Counted from the first letter of the stretch, positions 9,439 through 18,349 are shown. The stretch is 64,000 nt of DNA from Actinomadura craniellae (GCF_003289645.1 NZ_QLYX01000005.1:62001-126000); one strand, 5' to 3'. The notes: generated by a model from the letters alone, not told the origin. Program-made: numbers and translations.

Positions 9439-10170
9439 TCAAGCATCACGCCGGCGCACCACCAGGACGGCGGCGGCCAGCGCGAGCAGGCTGTAAGCCA
9501 GCAGCAGAGCCAGGGATGGCCATCCGCCCAGGCTGCCGGTGGCCGCCGCGGAGGCGTCGGAGATCCCGATCAGCTTCTGCAGCGGGGCCGGTGGGGCGGC
9601 TCCCGTGATCCACCGCTGGAGGTCGCCGAAGAGCGGGCCGAACAGGGACGGCACCAGCATCAGCCCGATGACCGCGGTGATCGCCCCGGCCGAGTGGCGC
9701 AGCAGGGCGCCCAGCGCCAGCCCCAGCAGCGTGGCGGCGGCGAAGCACAGCGCGACGCCGGCCAGGGCGGGCATCGGCTCCCCCTGGGGCCGGTCGGCCA
9801 GGAGCAGCGTGCCCAGCCCGTAGGCGGCCGCGCAGGAGGCCAGGCCGATCACGAAGGTCACCGCCGCCGCGAGCAGGGCCTTGGCCAGCAGGACCCGGCC
9901 GCGCCGCGGGCAGGCGGCGAAGGTGACGTCGATCATCCGGGTGCCGTACTCGCCCGAGACGACCAGCACCCCGAAGATCCCCGCGGTGATCTGGGCGGGG
10001 ACGGAACCGGTCAGGCTGCCGGCGAACACGCTGTCGGTGGGGTGCAGGCTGCCGGTGAGTCCGACGAACACCGCCAGGGCCGGGGTGAGCAGCGCCATCA
10101 CCAGCGGGGTCAGCGTCGTGGACCGCACCGTGCGGGCCTTGGTCCACTCGGCGTGCAGCACCTTCCTCAT
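9439..10170 (-). CDS. ABC-2 type transporter permease
   Basis: A 243-residue integral membrane protein with six hydrophobic segments. It starts MRKVLHAEWTKARTVRSTT, the LxAEWxKxRT opening typical of ABC-2 permeases in actinomycetes. ATG at 10170 overlaps the stop of the ATPase gene as ATGA, so translation is coupled. With that ATPase it forms an exporter of unknown substrate; such pairs often export peptides or antibiotics. The adjacent two-component pair is the likely regulator, by position. Confidence 0.9.
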   Translation of the reverse strand: MRKVLHAEWTKARTVRSTTLTPLVMALLTPALAVFVGLTGSLHPTDSVFAGSLTGSVPAQITAGIFGVLVVSGEYGTRMIDVTFAACPRRGRVLLAKALLAAAVTFVIGLASCAAAYGLGTLLLADRPQGEPMPALAGVALCFAAATLLGLALGALLRHSAGAITAVIGLMLVPSLFGPLFGDLQRWITGAAPPAPLQKLIGISDASAAATGSLGGWPSLALLLAYSLLALAAAVLVVRRRDA

Positions 10171-11072
10171 GCGGCCCTCCCCCGGTACTCGACCGCGGTC
10201 TCCGTCATCCGCGTGTAGACCTCCTCCAGGGAGGACAGCAGCGGCGTCAGCTCGTGCAGCACGATTCCGTGCGCGGCGGCGATTGCGCCGATCTCCGCGG
10301 CGGGCAGGCCGCCCGCCCGGAGCCCGCCGGTGTCGGGCCGGACGTCGGCGCCCCGGGCGGCGAGCAGGCCGCCGAGCCGTACCTGTTCGGGGCTGCGGAC
10401 GCGGCACCGCTCGCCCGAGTGGCGTTCGATGAACTCCCGCATCCCCGTGTCGGCGAGCAGCCGGCCCCGGCCGATCACGATCAGCCGGTCGGCGGTCTGC
10501 TCCATCTCGCTCATCAGGTGGCTTGACAGGAAGACCGTCCGGCCCTCGGCGGCCAGGTCCCGGAGCAGGCCGCGGACCCAGCGGATGCCCTCGGTGTCCA
10601 GGCCGTTCACCGGTTCGTCCAGGATCAGCACCGCGGGGTCGCCGAGCAGTGCCGCCGCGATGCCCAGCCGCTGCCGCATGCCGAGGGAGAACTCCCCGGC
10701 CCGGCGGCCCGCGGCGGCGGTGAGGCCGGTCAGGTCCAGGACCTCGCCGACCCGGCGCGCCGGGATGCCGTTGGAGTGCGCCAGCCAGCGCAGGTGGTCG
10801 CGGGCCCGCCGGCCGCCGTGCATCGCTCCGGCGTCCAGTAGCGTGCCGACGGCGCGCAGCGGCTCGGGGAGCGTGCGGTAGTCCCGGCCGCCGACCGTGG
10901 CGGTTCCGGTGGTCGGCGCGTCCAGCCCGACGATCATTCGGATGGTGGTGGATTTTCCCGCGCCGTTGGGGCCCAGGAAGCCGGTCACGCTGCCCGGCCG
11001 GACCCGGAACGACAGCGCGTCCACCGCGAGCGTGTTCCCGTACCGCTTGGTGAGGTCCGTGACCTCGATCAT
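10167..11072 (-). CDS. ABC transporter ATP-binding protein
   Basis: A 301-residue ATPase of the CcmA/DrrA-like exporter class: Walker A GPNGAGKST, signature FSLGMRQRLGIAAALLG, Walker B VLILDEPVNGLD and switch His in SSHLMSE. A C-terminal extension of about 85 residues is typical of the class. ATG at 11072 is preceded by GGAGAGGGG. It is the first gene of the exporter operon and energises the permease encoded immediately downstream. Confidence 0.93.
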   Translation of the reverse strand: MIEVTDLTKRYGNTLAVDALSFRVRPGSVTGFLGPNGAGKSTTIRMIVGLDAPTTGTATVGGRDYRTLPEPLRAVGTLLDAGAMHGGRRARDHLRWLAHSNGIPARRVGEVLDLTGLTAAAGRRAGEFSLGMRQRLGIAAALLGDPAVLILDEPVNGLDTEGIRWVRGLLRDLAAEGRTVFLSSHLMSEMEQTADRLIVIGRGRLLADTGMREFIERHSGERCRVRSPEQVRLGGLLAARGADVRPDTGGLRAGGLPAAEIGAIAAAHGIVLHELTPLLSSLEEVYTRMTETAVEYRGRAA

Positions 11073-11305
11073 CGTGTCCCCTCTCCGTTCGGGGAGCACG
11101 TTAGGAACGCCGCGGGCCGCCGGGCATCCCGCTGTGGAGCGGGCTTCCCGGCTGGCTCTGGAGTATGAGGCCGGTTGGCAGGGGTTGCCGAAAAGGTCGG
11201 TGCCGCCGGGTGCCGAGACCGGTGATCCACCCGATGACCTGGCAGGGGCTCGCAGCGGACGGTGTACTTACTGAACGTCCAACCAGTAGCTGCGGGAGGG
11301 TCACA

Positions 11306-12085
11306 ATGAGCAAGCCCGAAGTGAAGATCTACGACATCATGGCCTGCAACGTCTTCTGGGACTTCGAGGGCGGACTGCCCCAGGAGCAGCACAAGTTCCT
11401 GGTCTCGTTCTTCCCGACGCCCGGCGCCCCGACCCCGGACCTGATCGAGAAGATCGTCGCGCGCGGCCCCGGCGGGTACGAGGTCGAGTTCGCCAACCAG
11501 AAGTTCCACGGGGGCAACCTCAACGGCTGGATCCACGACCGGGTGTTCGACTCGTACTGGTACATGGTCAACCTGTCCACCGGCTTCATGCCGGAGGGCG
11601 TCTACACCATCGAGGTCACCGCCAGGGACGGCTCGGTGGCGAGCCGGTCGCGCACCCAGCGGGACGAGCCGACCCGCACCCTGGTGTCCGCCTACCGGGC
11701 CGGCAAGCAGAAGATCCTCGACTCCTACCATCCGACGAAGGCCGCCCCGCCGGAGCCGGGCGCCCCGCTGCGGGACGTGAAGAGCGGGTGGACCACGCTC
11801 AAGGAACTCGAGGACGTCGACGCCTACTACATCTACCGGCTCTCCGAGGGCGGCTCGATCGCCGAGTTCAACACCCAGCGGCTCGTGTGGTGGGACAACA
11901 TCTTCGTCCAGCGCAACATCGGCAAGGACCTGACCGCCGGGCTGAACCGGGGCGAGGTCACCATCGAGGCCGAGCTCAAGCCGGGGCAGAACTACGCGTA
12001 CTTCGTCGAGACCACCGACAGCAACGTGCAGAGCGAGACCAACATCTGCATCTTCCAGCCGCACCAGTACTTCACCACGCCCTGA
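11306..12085 (+). CDS. Soluble protein of unknown function, 259 residues
   Basis: ATG at 11306 has GGGAGGG 9 bases upstream. The protein opens MSKPEVKIYDIMACNVFWDF and has no signal peptide or membrane segment. It is rich in aromatic residues (WIHDRVFDSYWYMVN, DAYYIYRLSE, LVWWDNIFVQRN) and looks mostly beta-stranded, ending NICIFQPHQYFTTP. A middle segment (GVYTIEVTARDGSVASRSRT) resembles an immunoglobulin-like strand pattern. I do not recognise the family. It stands alone between a divergent ABC operon and a non-coding stretch; nothing nearby suggests a role. Confidence 0.75.
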   Translation: MSKPEVKIYDIMACNVFWDFEGGLPQEQHKFLVSFFPTPGAPTPDLIEKIVARGPGGYEVEFANQKFHGGNLNGWIHDRVFDSYWYMVNLSTGFMPEGVYTIEVTARDGSVASRSRTQRDEPTRTLVSAYRAGKQKILDSYHPTKAAPPEPGAPLRDVKSGWTTLKELEDVDAYYIYRLSEGGSIAEFNTQRLVWWDNIFVQRNIGKDLTAGLNRGEVTIEAELKPGQNYAYFVETTDSNVQSETNICIFQPHQYFTTP

Positions 12086-12400
12086 CGGAACCGGTGCCGG
12101 GTGACGCACTCCGTTCCGGCGACCGGCCCTACGGTGGCCTGACCGGTCCGGTCCGGGTGGCTCGACCGAACCACGGCGGGCACCCGGACCGGAGCGGGCC
12201 ACGAGCCGGACCGCCGCCCCCAGGGGGCGTCGGATGATCCGAGCGGGTTGCCGGGGGATTGTGCCGAAGGGGCCGAACGGTCAGGCCTGGTGGAGTTCTC
12301 CCTCGCTCCGAAGGCGCTCTGGTCGTTGCGGAAACCTGCGCATCAGCAGACCCTGGGACGGCCGTGGCGGGGGCTGTTTGATCAGGCTGTTGCCAAGAAG
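12086..12400. other. Non-coding stretch before the DnaA-box cluster
   Basis: A GC-rich spacer with scattered short inverted repeats such as CCGGTCCGG and GGCCACGAGCC. No gene was supportable on either strand. Confidence 0.4.
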
Positions 12401-12542
12401 TTATCCACAGGGCTGTGTGGCCATCCACGACTGGAATTCTGTCCACTTCTGTCGGGATATGCCCCCTGAACAGCCCGGATTTCCGAGCCCGCAGGCCGTC
12501 ATCCACAAAGTTTTCCACAGCCATCCACAGGGGTGTGGATGG
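12401..12542. promoter_or_regulatory. Cluster of DnaA-box-like 9-mers
   Basis: TTATCCACA, the consensus DnaA box, is at 12401-12409. Near-matches are CCATCCACG (12421), CTGTCCACT (12439), TCATCCACA (12499), TTTTCCACA (12511), CCATCCACA (12521) and, inverted, TGTGGATGG (12534-12542). All but the last point the same way. They sit directly upstream of the Nei/Fpg gene. They could regulate it through DnaA or titrate DnaA; neither dnaA nor dnaN is nearby. Confidence 0.6.
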
Positions 12543-12556
12543 CTGATACTGGGGGC

Positions 12557-13417
12557 ATGCCCGAGCTTCCCGAAGTCGAGGCGCTGGCCGGTTTCCTCCG
12601 CGAGCGCGCCGTCGGCCGCGCCATCGCCGGTCTCGATGTCATCGCCGTCTCCGTGCTCAAAACCTACGACCCGCCGATCACCGCGCTCGGCGGGCTCACC
12701 GTGACCGGCGTCGCCCGGCACGGCAAGTTCCTCGACCTCGACGCCGACGGGCTGCACCTGGTCGTCCACCTGGCGCGGGCAGGCTGGCTGCGCTGGCGCG
12801 ACGGCCCCCCGACCGGCCCGGCCCGGCCCCGCAAGGGGCCGCTCGCGCTGCGGCTGCACCTCGACGACGGTTCGGGCTTCGACCTGACCGAGGCCGGCAC
12901 CCGCAAGGGGCTCGCGGTCTACGCGGTGCGCGACCCGGCCGAGGTGCCGGGCATCGCCGCGCTGGGCCCCGACCCGCTGTCGGAGGAGTTCACCGCCGCG
13001 GCACTCGCCGAGATCGTCGCGGGCGCCCGCACCCAGATCAAGGGGCTGCTCCGCGACCAGCGCGTGATCGCGGGCATCGGCAACGCCTACTCCGACGAGG
13101 TGCTGCACGCCGCCCGGATGTCCCCCTTCAAGATCGCCGCCACTCTGACCGGGGACGAGGTCGAGGGCCTGCACCAGGCGATCGTGACGACCCTGCGCGA
13201 CGCGGTGGGGCGCTCGCACGGGCTGGCCGCGGGCGACCTCAAGGCCGAGAAGAAGATCGGCCTGCGGGTGCACGGCCGGGCCGGTCAGAAATGCCCGGTC
13301 TGCGGCGACACCGTCCGCGAGGTGTCCTACGCCGACCGCGCCCTGCAGTACTGCCCCACCTGCCAGACCGGCGGCAAGCCGCTCGCCGACCGCCGGATGT
13401 CACGCCTGCTCAAGTGA
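12557..13417 (+). CDS. Fpg/Nei-family DNA glycosylase/AP lyase
   Basis: A 286-residue base-excision repair enzyme. It opens MPELPEVEAL with catalytic Pro2 and Glu3 exposed after Met removal. The H2TH region contains LLRDQRVIAGIGNAYSDEVL. A C-terminal zinc finger has CPVC (about residue 249) and CPTC (about residue 270), followed by the DNA-binding DRRMSRLLK. ATG at 12557 is fixed by the need for Pro at position 2. It removes oxidised bases and cleaves the abasic site. Whether the substrate range is Fpg- or Nei-like cannot be told from sequence. The promoter region holds DnaA-box-like sites. Confidence 0.93.
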   Translation: MPELPEVEALAGFLRERAVGRAIAGLDVIAVSVLKTYDPPITALGGLTVTGVARHGKFLDLDADGLHLVVHLARAGWLRWRDGPPTGPARPRKGPLALRLHLDDGSGFDLTEAGTRKGLAVYAVRDPAEVPGIAALGPDPLSEEFTAAALAEIVAGARTQIKGLLRDQRVIAGIGNAYSDEVLHAARMSPFKIAATLTGDEVEGLHQAIVTTLRDAVGRSHGLAAGDLKAEKKIGLRVHGRAGQKCPVCGDTVREVSYADRALQYCPTCQTGGKPLADRRMSRLLK

Positions 13418-13436
13418 CGTCGGCCCCGTCCTGCGG

Positions 13437-13856
13437 TCAGGTGGCGCCCAGCGTGGGGGCGATCTTCGACCAGCGGCTGATCTCGCAGCCGTTCTTGCGG
13501 TTGAAGGAGGCGTTGACGGTCTCGCCCCGCCAGGTGCCGGTCACGGTGGCCGACTGCGGGCCGCCGTAGATCTCCGTGCACATCTGGCTGGGGGGCACGG
13601 GCTCGTACCACCGCCCGGCCCGGGCCAGCGCCGCACACGACTGGGCTGCGGCGGGATGGTCTCCGCCCGCCGGGTCGCAGGTGAGGGTCCAGGTCCGTGG
13701 CTTCGCCGAAGCCGACTCGCGTACCTGGACGGTGAGCTTCGAGGCGCCGGCGGGGGTCGGCGAGACGGCGGTGGGGCTGGTGCCGGCCTCGTCGTCGCCC
13801 CCGCAGCCGGTCAGTACCAGCGCCGACGCGGTGAGAGCGAACAAGAGGTACCGCAT
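13437..13856 (-). CDS. Subtilisin-inhibitor-like (SSI family) lipoprotein
   Basis: A 139-residue exported protein. The N-terminus MRYLLFALTASALVLTGCGG is a lipoprotein signal with lipobox LTGC. The mature part has the SSI pattern: LTCDPAGGDHPAAAQSCAAL, then CTEIYGGPQSATVTGTW and NGCEISRW, giving two disulphide pairs. SSI proteins block subtilisin-type proteases, and the reactive-site loop would lie near PPSQMCTEIY. Most family members are secreted freely; membrane anchoring is a variation. ATG at 13856 starts 34 bases from the divergent rhodanese gene. Confidence 0.85.
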   Translation of the reverse strand: MRYLLFALTASALVLTGCGGDDEAGTSPTAVSPTPAGASKLTVQVRESASAKPRTWTLTCDPAGGDHPAAAQSCAALARAGRWYEPVPPSQMCTEIYGGPQSATVTGTWRGETVNASFNRKNGCEISRWSKIAPTLGAT

Positions 13857-13890
13857 GCGGATTCGACGCGGGCGGGTCCGAGCGGGTTCC

Positions 13891-14238
13891 ATGGGACTCG
13901 TGATGATTTTCGGGGAAGACGTCCCGGCGGTGGACGCGGCCCAGGTACCGCAGCAGGCATACCTTCTCGACGTGCGCGAGCCCGACGAATGGCAGGCCGG
14001 GCACGTCCCGGACGCCGTGCACATCCCCATGGGGGAGCTCAGCGACCGCGCCGCCGAGATCCCGCGCGACCAGGACGTCTACGTCATCTGCCGGTCGGGC
14101 ATGCGCTCGGCCCAGGTCACCGTGGCGCTCAACAACGCCGGCTGGCAGGCGCGCAACGTGGACGGCGGGATGATGGGCTGGGCCGCCGCGGGCCGTCCCA
14201 TGGCCACCGACCACGGGGCCGAACCGTACGTGGCGTGA
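13891..14238 (+). CDS. Rhodanese-like domain protein
   Basis: A 115-residue single-domain sulphurtransferase-like protein. Core motifs are YLLDVREPDEWQAGHVPDAV and the active-site loop CRSGMRSA with Cys67, followed by NVDGGMMGW. The Cys-loop suits persulphide carriage; the in vivo acceptor is unknown. ATG at 13891 is preferred, and GTG 13900 or ATG 13903 are possible. It is divergent from the SSI gene and convergent with the downstream lipoprotein gene. Confidence 0.88.
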   Translation: MGLVMIFGEDVPAVDAAQVPQQAYLLDVREPDEWQAGHVPDAVHIPMGELSDRAAEIPRDQDVYVICRSGMRSAQVTVALNNAGWQARNVDGGMMGWAAAGRPMATDHGAEPYVA

Positions 14239-14241
14239 ATC

Positions 14242-14613
14242 TCAGCAGGCGCCGATGCAGTTCCGGCGGAACAGTTCGGCACCGGCGACGGTGGCGGTGA
14301 AGTCCCCGCGCATCCAGTCGGACCTGGTCACCTCCGCCGCCTCGGTGATGGTGCCGGTGAGGGTGATCACCTTGCCGTTGGTGGTGCGCCCGGTGCAGCT
14401 CACCGGGGTGTCGTCACCGCCGGTGGGGGGCTGCACGGTGCAGGTGAGGTCACCGGAGACGGGTATCCCGGCGGCCTCCGCGATCGCCGCTGCGCCGAGG
14501 ACCTCGATCATCCCTTCCCGTTTACCCTGCTCGAAGCCCGACTTGACCTCGGAGCATCCGGTGAGGGCGAGCAGGGCGGCGAGCATCAGGGCCGCGCTTC
14601 CGAGGGGTTTCAC
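14242..14613 (-). CDS. Small lipoprotein, DUF4333-like
   Basis: A 123-residue lipoprotein: signal VKPLGSAALMLAALLALTGC with lipobox LTGC, then a small domain with two cysteines (DLTCTVQPP and VSCTGRT) and a third pair near RRNCIGAC. The pattern of secreted Cys-pair strands matches DUF4333 lipoproteins of actinomycetes, whose function is unknown. GTG at 14613 gives a proper signal peptide. It is convergent with the rhodanese gene, with only 3 bases between stops. Confidence 0.7.
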   Translation of the reverse strand: MKPLGSAALMLAALLALTGCSEVKSGFEQGKREGMIEVLGAAAIAEAAGIPVSGDLTCTVQPPTGGDDTPVSCTGRTTNGKVITLTGTITEAAEVTRSDWMRGDFTATVAGAELFRRNCIGAC

Positions 14614-14743
14614 GCGGGCAGCGTAAACCGCACCGACCCCCAGGAACCAGTGGCGACGGGGATGTAGCACTCGCCACAACCGGCCACGACCGTACCGCCC
14701 TTCACCCCGTAGTGAGCTGGATGTACGATTCGTCCGAAAATCC

Positions 14744-14833
14744 ACCGCGGGAGCTCGGGCGGGACCGGGCTGAGAGGGCGGCAGACGCGCCGCCGACCGC
14801 ATGAACCTGTCCGGATAATGCCGGCGTAGGGAG
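14744..14833 (+). promoter_or_regulatory. TPP riboswitch
   Basis: The conserved thi-box elements are in order: CGGGCTGAGAGGG at about 14765-14777, then ACCGCATGAACCTGTCCGGA at about 14796-14815 and TAATGCCGGCGTAGGGAG closing the structure. These form the pyrimidine- and pyrophosphate-sensor helices of thiamine pyrophosphate aptamers. The last strand overlaps the GTAGGGAG ribosome binding site of the following permease gene (ATG 14845), so ligand binding probably blocks translation. Confidence 0.95.
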
Positions 14834-14844
14834 AGTGCACCGCC

Positions 14845-16191
14845 ATGCGGTCCGACGTGCGCGAACGTCACGAGGCCCCGTACACCCTCGACGAGCCCGC
14901 CCCCAAGGTCCTCAGCTTCTGGGACCAGGGCGCCTTCTGGGCGAACCTCGGGGTCAGCCTCTTCGCCTTCTCCGGCGCCTACACCCTGCTCGCCCCGGAC
15001 GACGCGGGCGGCCTGCACCTGCCGATCACCGCCGGGATCGCGGCGATGGTCGTCGGCACCGTGCTCGGCGGGCTGATGCTCGGCCTGGCGGCGGTCCCGG
15101 GCCAGCGCACCGGCCAGCCGTCGATGGTGCTGCTGCGTGGCCTCTTCGGCGCCCGGCCGTCGTACGCGCCAACCGCGCTCAACATCGCGCAGCTCATCGG
15201 CTGGGGGACGTTCGAGCTGATCGTGATCGCCGACGCGGCGCGGGCGCTGCACGACGGGATCCCGAGGTGGACGTACGTGGTGGCGGCGGGCCTGCTGACC
15301 ACCGTCCTGGCGCTGTGGCCGCTGGGCTCGGTGCGGGTGCTGCGCCGGTACGTCACGGCCGCGGTGGCGGTCGCGCTGGTCTACTTCTACGTCCAACTGC
15401 TGCGCGAGCCGCTGCCCGACCTGGGGCTGGTGCCGGGCGGGGACGACGGGTCGTGGGCGAAGTTCTGGGTGGGCGCCGACGCCGCGCTGGCGGTGTCGAT
15501 CTCGTGGGTGCCGCTGGCCGCCGACTACACCCGGCACGCCCGCAGCGCGCGCGGCGCGTTCGGCGCCGCCACGGTCGGCTACGGCGTCACCCAGATCATC
15601 GCCTACACCCTCGGGCTGCTGGCCCTCGCCCTGGTGGCCGGGGATTCCGAGCAGGTCTACACCCCGTTCCTGGGCGTCGCCCTCGGCGCCTGGTTCTTCG
15701 CGGTGTTCGTGCTGCGCGAGGCCGACCAGTCGTTCGCCAACGTCTACTCCACCGCAATCTCGATCCAGAACATCGTGCCGCGGGCCGACCGCCGGGTGCT
15801 CGCCGTCGCCCTCGGCACGGTGATCACCGTGCTGGCGCTGCTGATCGACATGGGCGACTACTCCAGCTTCCTGTCGCTGATCGGCTCGGTGTTCGTGCCC
15901 ATGCTCGGCGTGCTGGCGGTCGACTTCTTCCTGGGCCGTGGCCGCTCCTGGGACCTGTCGCGGACGGCGCCGGCCCGCTGGGGGATGATCGCCGCCTGGG
16001 CGCTGGGCTTCGTGACCTACCAGCTGATCAACCCCGGCTGGGTGAGCTGGTGGGCCGGTTTCTGGACGGATCTCCGATCGGCCCTGGGTTTCACCCCGGC
16101 GGACTGGATGAGCGCGTCCCTGCTGTCGTTCGCGGTAGCCGGCGTGGCGGCCTACCTCATCGGTCGTCTGGGAGGTGCCCGGACGCGGTAG
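14845..16191 (+). CDS. cytX: NCS1-family permease, probable thiamine-pyrimidine (HMP) transporter
   Basis: A 448-residue membrane protein with about 12 helices and the NCS1 (cytosine/purine permease) layout: LSFWDQGAFWANLGVSLFAF in helix 1, NIAQLIGWGTFELIVIADAA in helix 3 and SWVPLAADYTRHAR in helix 6. The gene sits 11 bases behind a TPP riboswitch. NCS1 permeases so regulated are known as CytX and are thought to import hydroxymethylpyrimidine for thiamine synthesis. The substrate is thus inferred from regulation, and the family from sequence. It is a single gene, followed by a kinase gene 16 bases away. Confidence 0.88.
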   Translation: MRSDVRERHEAPYTLDEPAPKVLSFWDQGAFWANLGVSLFAFSGAYTLLAPDDAGGLHLPITAGIAAMVVGTVLGGLMLGLAAVPGQRTGQPSMVLLRGLFGARPSYAPTALNIAQLIGWGTFELIVIADAARALHDGIPRWTYVVAAGLLTTVLALWPLGSVRVLRRYVTAAVAVALVYFYVQLLREPLPDLGLVPGGDDGSWAKFWVGADAALAVSISWVPLAADYTRHARSARGAFGAATVGYGVTQIIAYTLGLLALALVAGDSEQVYTPFLGVALGAWFFAVFVLREADQSFANVYSTAISIQNIVPRADRRVLAVALGTVITVLALLIDMGDYSSFLSLIGSVFVPMLGVLAVDFFLGRGRSWDLSRTAPARWGMIAAWALGFVTYQLINPGWVSWWAGFWTDLRSALGFTPADWMSASLLSFAVAGVAAYLIGRLGGARTR

Positions 16192-16207
16192 GCCGCCGGG
16201 TGGCACC

Positions 16208-18058
16208 ATGTCAGGCGTGCAGCAGGATCCCCACGACCCGACCGTCCGCGCCGTGATCGAGTGCGCGGCCGACGCGATCGTGGCCGTCGACGACCGGTTC
16301 GCGGTGACGGTGTGGAACCCGGCGGCGGAGCGGATGTTCGGCTGGACGGCCGAGGAGATGCTCGGCAAGGTGCCGCCGATCGTGCCGGACGAGCTCCAGG
16401 CCGAGCAGAACGCGGTGCTGGAGCGCGTCCGCGAGGGCGGCCAGATCTCCATCGCGACCCGCCGGTTCCACCGCCACGGGCGGCTGGTCGACGTCCGCAT
16501 CGACACCAGCGCCCTGCGCTCCCCCGGCGGCGAACTGCTCGGCTGGGTGGGCGTCTACCACCCGGTGGAGGAGGACGACGCCGCCCAGCACCACGTGGCC
16601 GAGCGCGCCCGGCTGGTGCGCCGCCTCAACGACATCGTGGCCGACCTCAACGCCGAGCTCGACCTGGGCACGGTGCTCGACCGCATCACCGCCGCGCTGA
16701 TCGAGCTGACCGGCGCGGACGCCGGCGGTTACGTCCGGATCGAGGACGACCGGCTCCGGCTGATCAACATGCAGGGGCTGCCCGAGCACCTGCGGAACCG
16801 GACGGCCGACCTGCGCAGCAGCCTGGTCGGCGAGCTGCTGCGGTCGGGCAAAACGGTGATGCTCGCGCACGGCGAGGAGCGGCTGGGCGACCTGATCTGG
16901 TCGGAGCTGCCCGGCCTGCACGCCGTGGCGCTCGGCCTGTCGTACATGCAGAACCGGCCCTACGGGGCGCTGTACGCGCTGTTCTCCGGGCACCGGGTCG
17001 GCCACATCGAGCTGGAACTGCTGGAACTGCTGGCCGGGCACGCGGGGGTCGCGGTGGGCAACGCGGTGGCGTACGCCGAGGTCGTCCGGCAGCGGGCGCA
17101 TGAGCGGGCGGTCATCGACTCCAGCGCGGACGGCATCGCGGTACTCGACCGGGAGGGCGTCGTCCGGCAGTGGAACCCGGCGGCGCACCTGCTCACCGGG
17201 GTGCCCGCCGCGAAGGCGATCGGTGACCGGCTGCCGTTCGAGCCGCCCGAGCCGGGGGAGATGGCGACCTTCCAGCTCGACTCGGGGATCTGGCTGAACG
17301 TGCTGTGCGCGGAGATCGAGGAGACCGGCGAGCTGGTGGTCGACTTCCGCGACGTCTCGGAGACCAAGGCGCTGGAGGAGGCCAAGGACCTGTTCCTGGC
17401 CACCACCAGCCACGAGCTGCGCACCCCGATCACGGTCGTGCAGGGCTTCGCCAGCACCCTGGTCAACCGGTGGGACAAGCTGTCGGACGACGACCGGCGC
17501 GGGGCGGTGGCGACGATCGCCGAGCGCGCGCAGTCGCTGGGCCGGCTGGTGGAGCACCTGTTGCTCGGTTCGCGGGCGGGCGCCGACGAGCTGCAGGTGA
17601 CGGTCGAGCGCTTCGACCTGACCGGGCTGCTGACCGGGGTGGTGACCGGGTTCCGGTCGCTGTCGGAGCTGCACCGGGTGGAGCTGGAGGTGGCGCCGGG
17701 GTTGCCGGCCGCGGCGGGCGACGCGATGGCCACCGACATCATCCTGGGGCAGTTGCTGGAGAACGCGTTCAAGTACTCGCCCGACGGCGGCACGGTGACG
17801 GTGCGGGCCGGGGTCGAGGGGGCGCGGCTGGTGGTGACGGTGGAGGACGAGGGGGTCGGCATCGCGCCCGGCGACCATGAGCGGATCTTCGATCGGTTCG
17901 TGCAGGGGGAGGCGGGCGACCGGCGCCGGTTCGGCGGGATCGGGTTGGGGTTGTACATCGTGAAGCGGCTGGCGCAGGCCCAGCATGGCGACATCTCCGC
18001 ACATAGCCGCACGTGTGGAGGGACCTGTATGCGCCTGGTGCTGAAGATCGCCGAATGA
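16208..18058 (+). CDS. PAS-GAF-PAS sensor histidine kinase
   Basis: A 616-residue cytosolic kinase without membrane segments. Domains: PAS 1 (about 10-120, TVWNPAAERMFGWTAEEML), GAF (about 145-290, LDRITAALIELTGADAGGYV), PAS 2 (about 300-380, VVRQWNPAAHLLTGV), HisKA with His402 in TTSHELRTPITVV, and HATPase with N box LLENAFKYSPDGG and G boxes DEGVGIAPGD and FGGIGLGLYI. It is likely to sense a soluble ligand, redox state or cell energy. No response regulator is adjacent, so it is an orphan kinase here. ATG at 16208 lies 16 bases after the permease stop. Confidence 0.9.
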   Translation: MSGVQQDPHDPTVRAVIECAADAIVAVDDRFAVTVWNPAAERMFGWTAEEMLGKVPPIVPDELQAEQNAVLERVREGGQISIATRRFHRHGRLVDVRIDTSALRSPGGELLGWVGVYHPVEEDDAAQHHVAERARLVRRLNDIVADLNAELDLGTVLDRITAALIELTGADAGGYVRIEDDRLRLINMQGLPEHLRNRTADLRSSLVGELLRSGKTVMLAHGEERLGDLIWSELPGLHAVALGLSYMQNRPYGALYALFSGHRVGHIELELLELLAGHAGVAVGNAVAYAEVVRQRAHERAVIDSSADGIAVLDREGVVRQWNPAAHLLTGVPAAKAIGDRLPFEPPEPGEMATFQLDSGIWLNVLCAEIEETGELVVDFRDVSETKALEEAKDLFLATTSHELRTPITVVQGFASTLVNRWDKLSDDDRRGAVATIAERAQSLGRLVEHLLLGSRAGADELQVTVERFDLTGLLTGVVTGFRSLSELHRVELEVAPGLPAAAGDAMATDIILGQLLENAFKYSPDGGTVTVRAGVEGARLVVTVEDEGVGIAPGDHERIFDRFVQGEAGDRRRFGGIGLGLYIVKRLAQAQHGDISAHSRTCGGTCMRLVLKIAE

Positions 18059-18349
18059 TCGTTTTGTGCACGTGCACGACCGCTCATGTGACAACGGTGT
18101 GACGGACGAAACGCTCGGAAGAGGAGTAATGGTTGGCGCGGATGGATAGGTCTTAGTTGATTCTTCCGCAACGTAGGCACCTGTCCGCTTCGCTCCGCCA
18201 CGGGGGTGATTGGCCTTGGATGAGGGGTCAACCGCCTCTGACCTGGTGGATGGTAGATTTCGTCCAGGTTTCCGGCCCCCCATACCTGGGCATTTCGGTC
18301 GTACTAGATCTGGTGGAAGCGTCAACCACGCACTGCGGGCCGCTGGGAG
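18059..18349. other. Non-coding spacer, 291 bp
   Basis: No gene supported. It has less GC than the flanks and contains the promoter region for the HATPase gene at 18350. Confidence 0.4.

Noticed and set aside
12401-12542. Chromosomal origin of replication
   Set aside because: DnaA-like boxes are present, but dnaA, dnaN, gyrB and an AT-rich unwinding region are all absent, and box spacing is shorter than in actinomycete origins.
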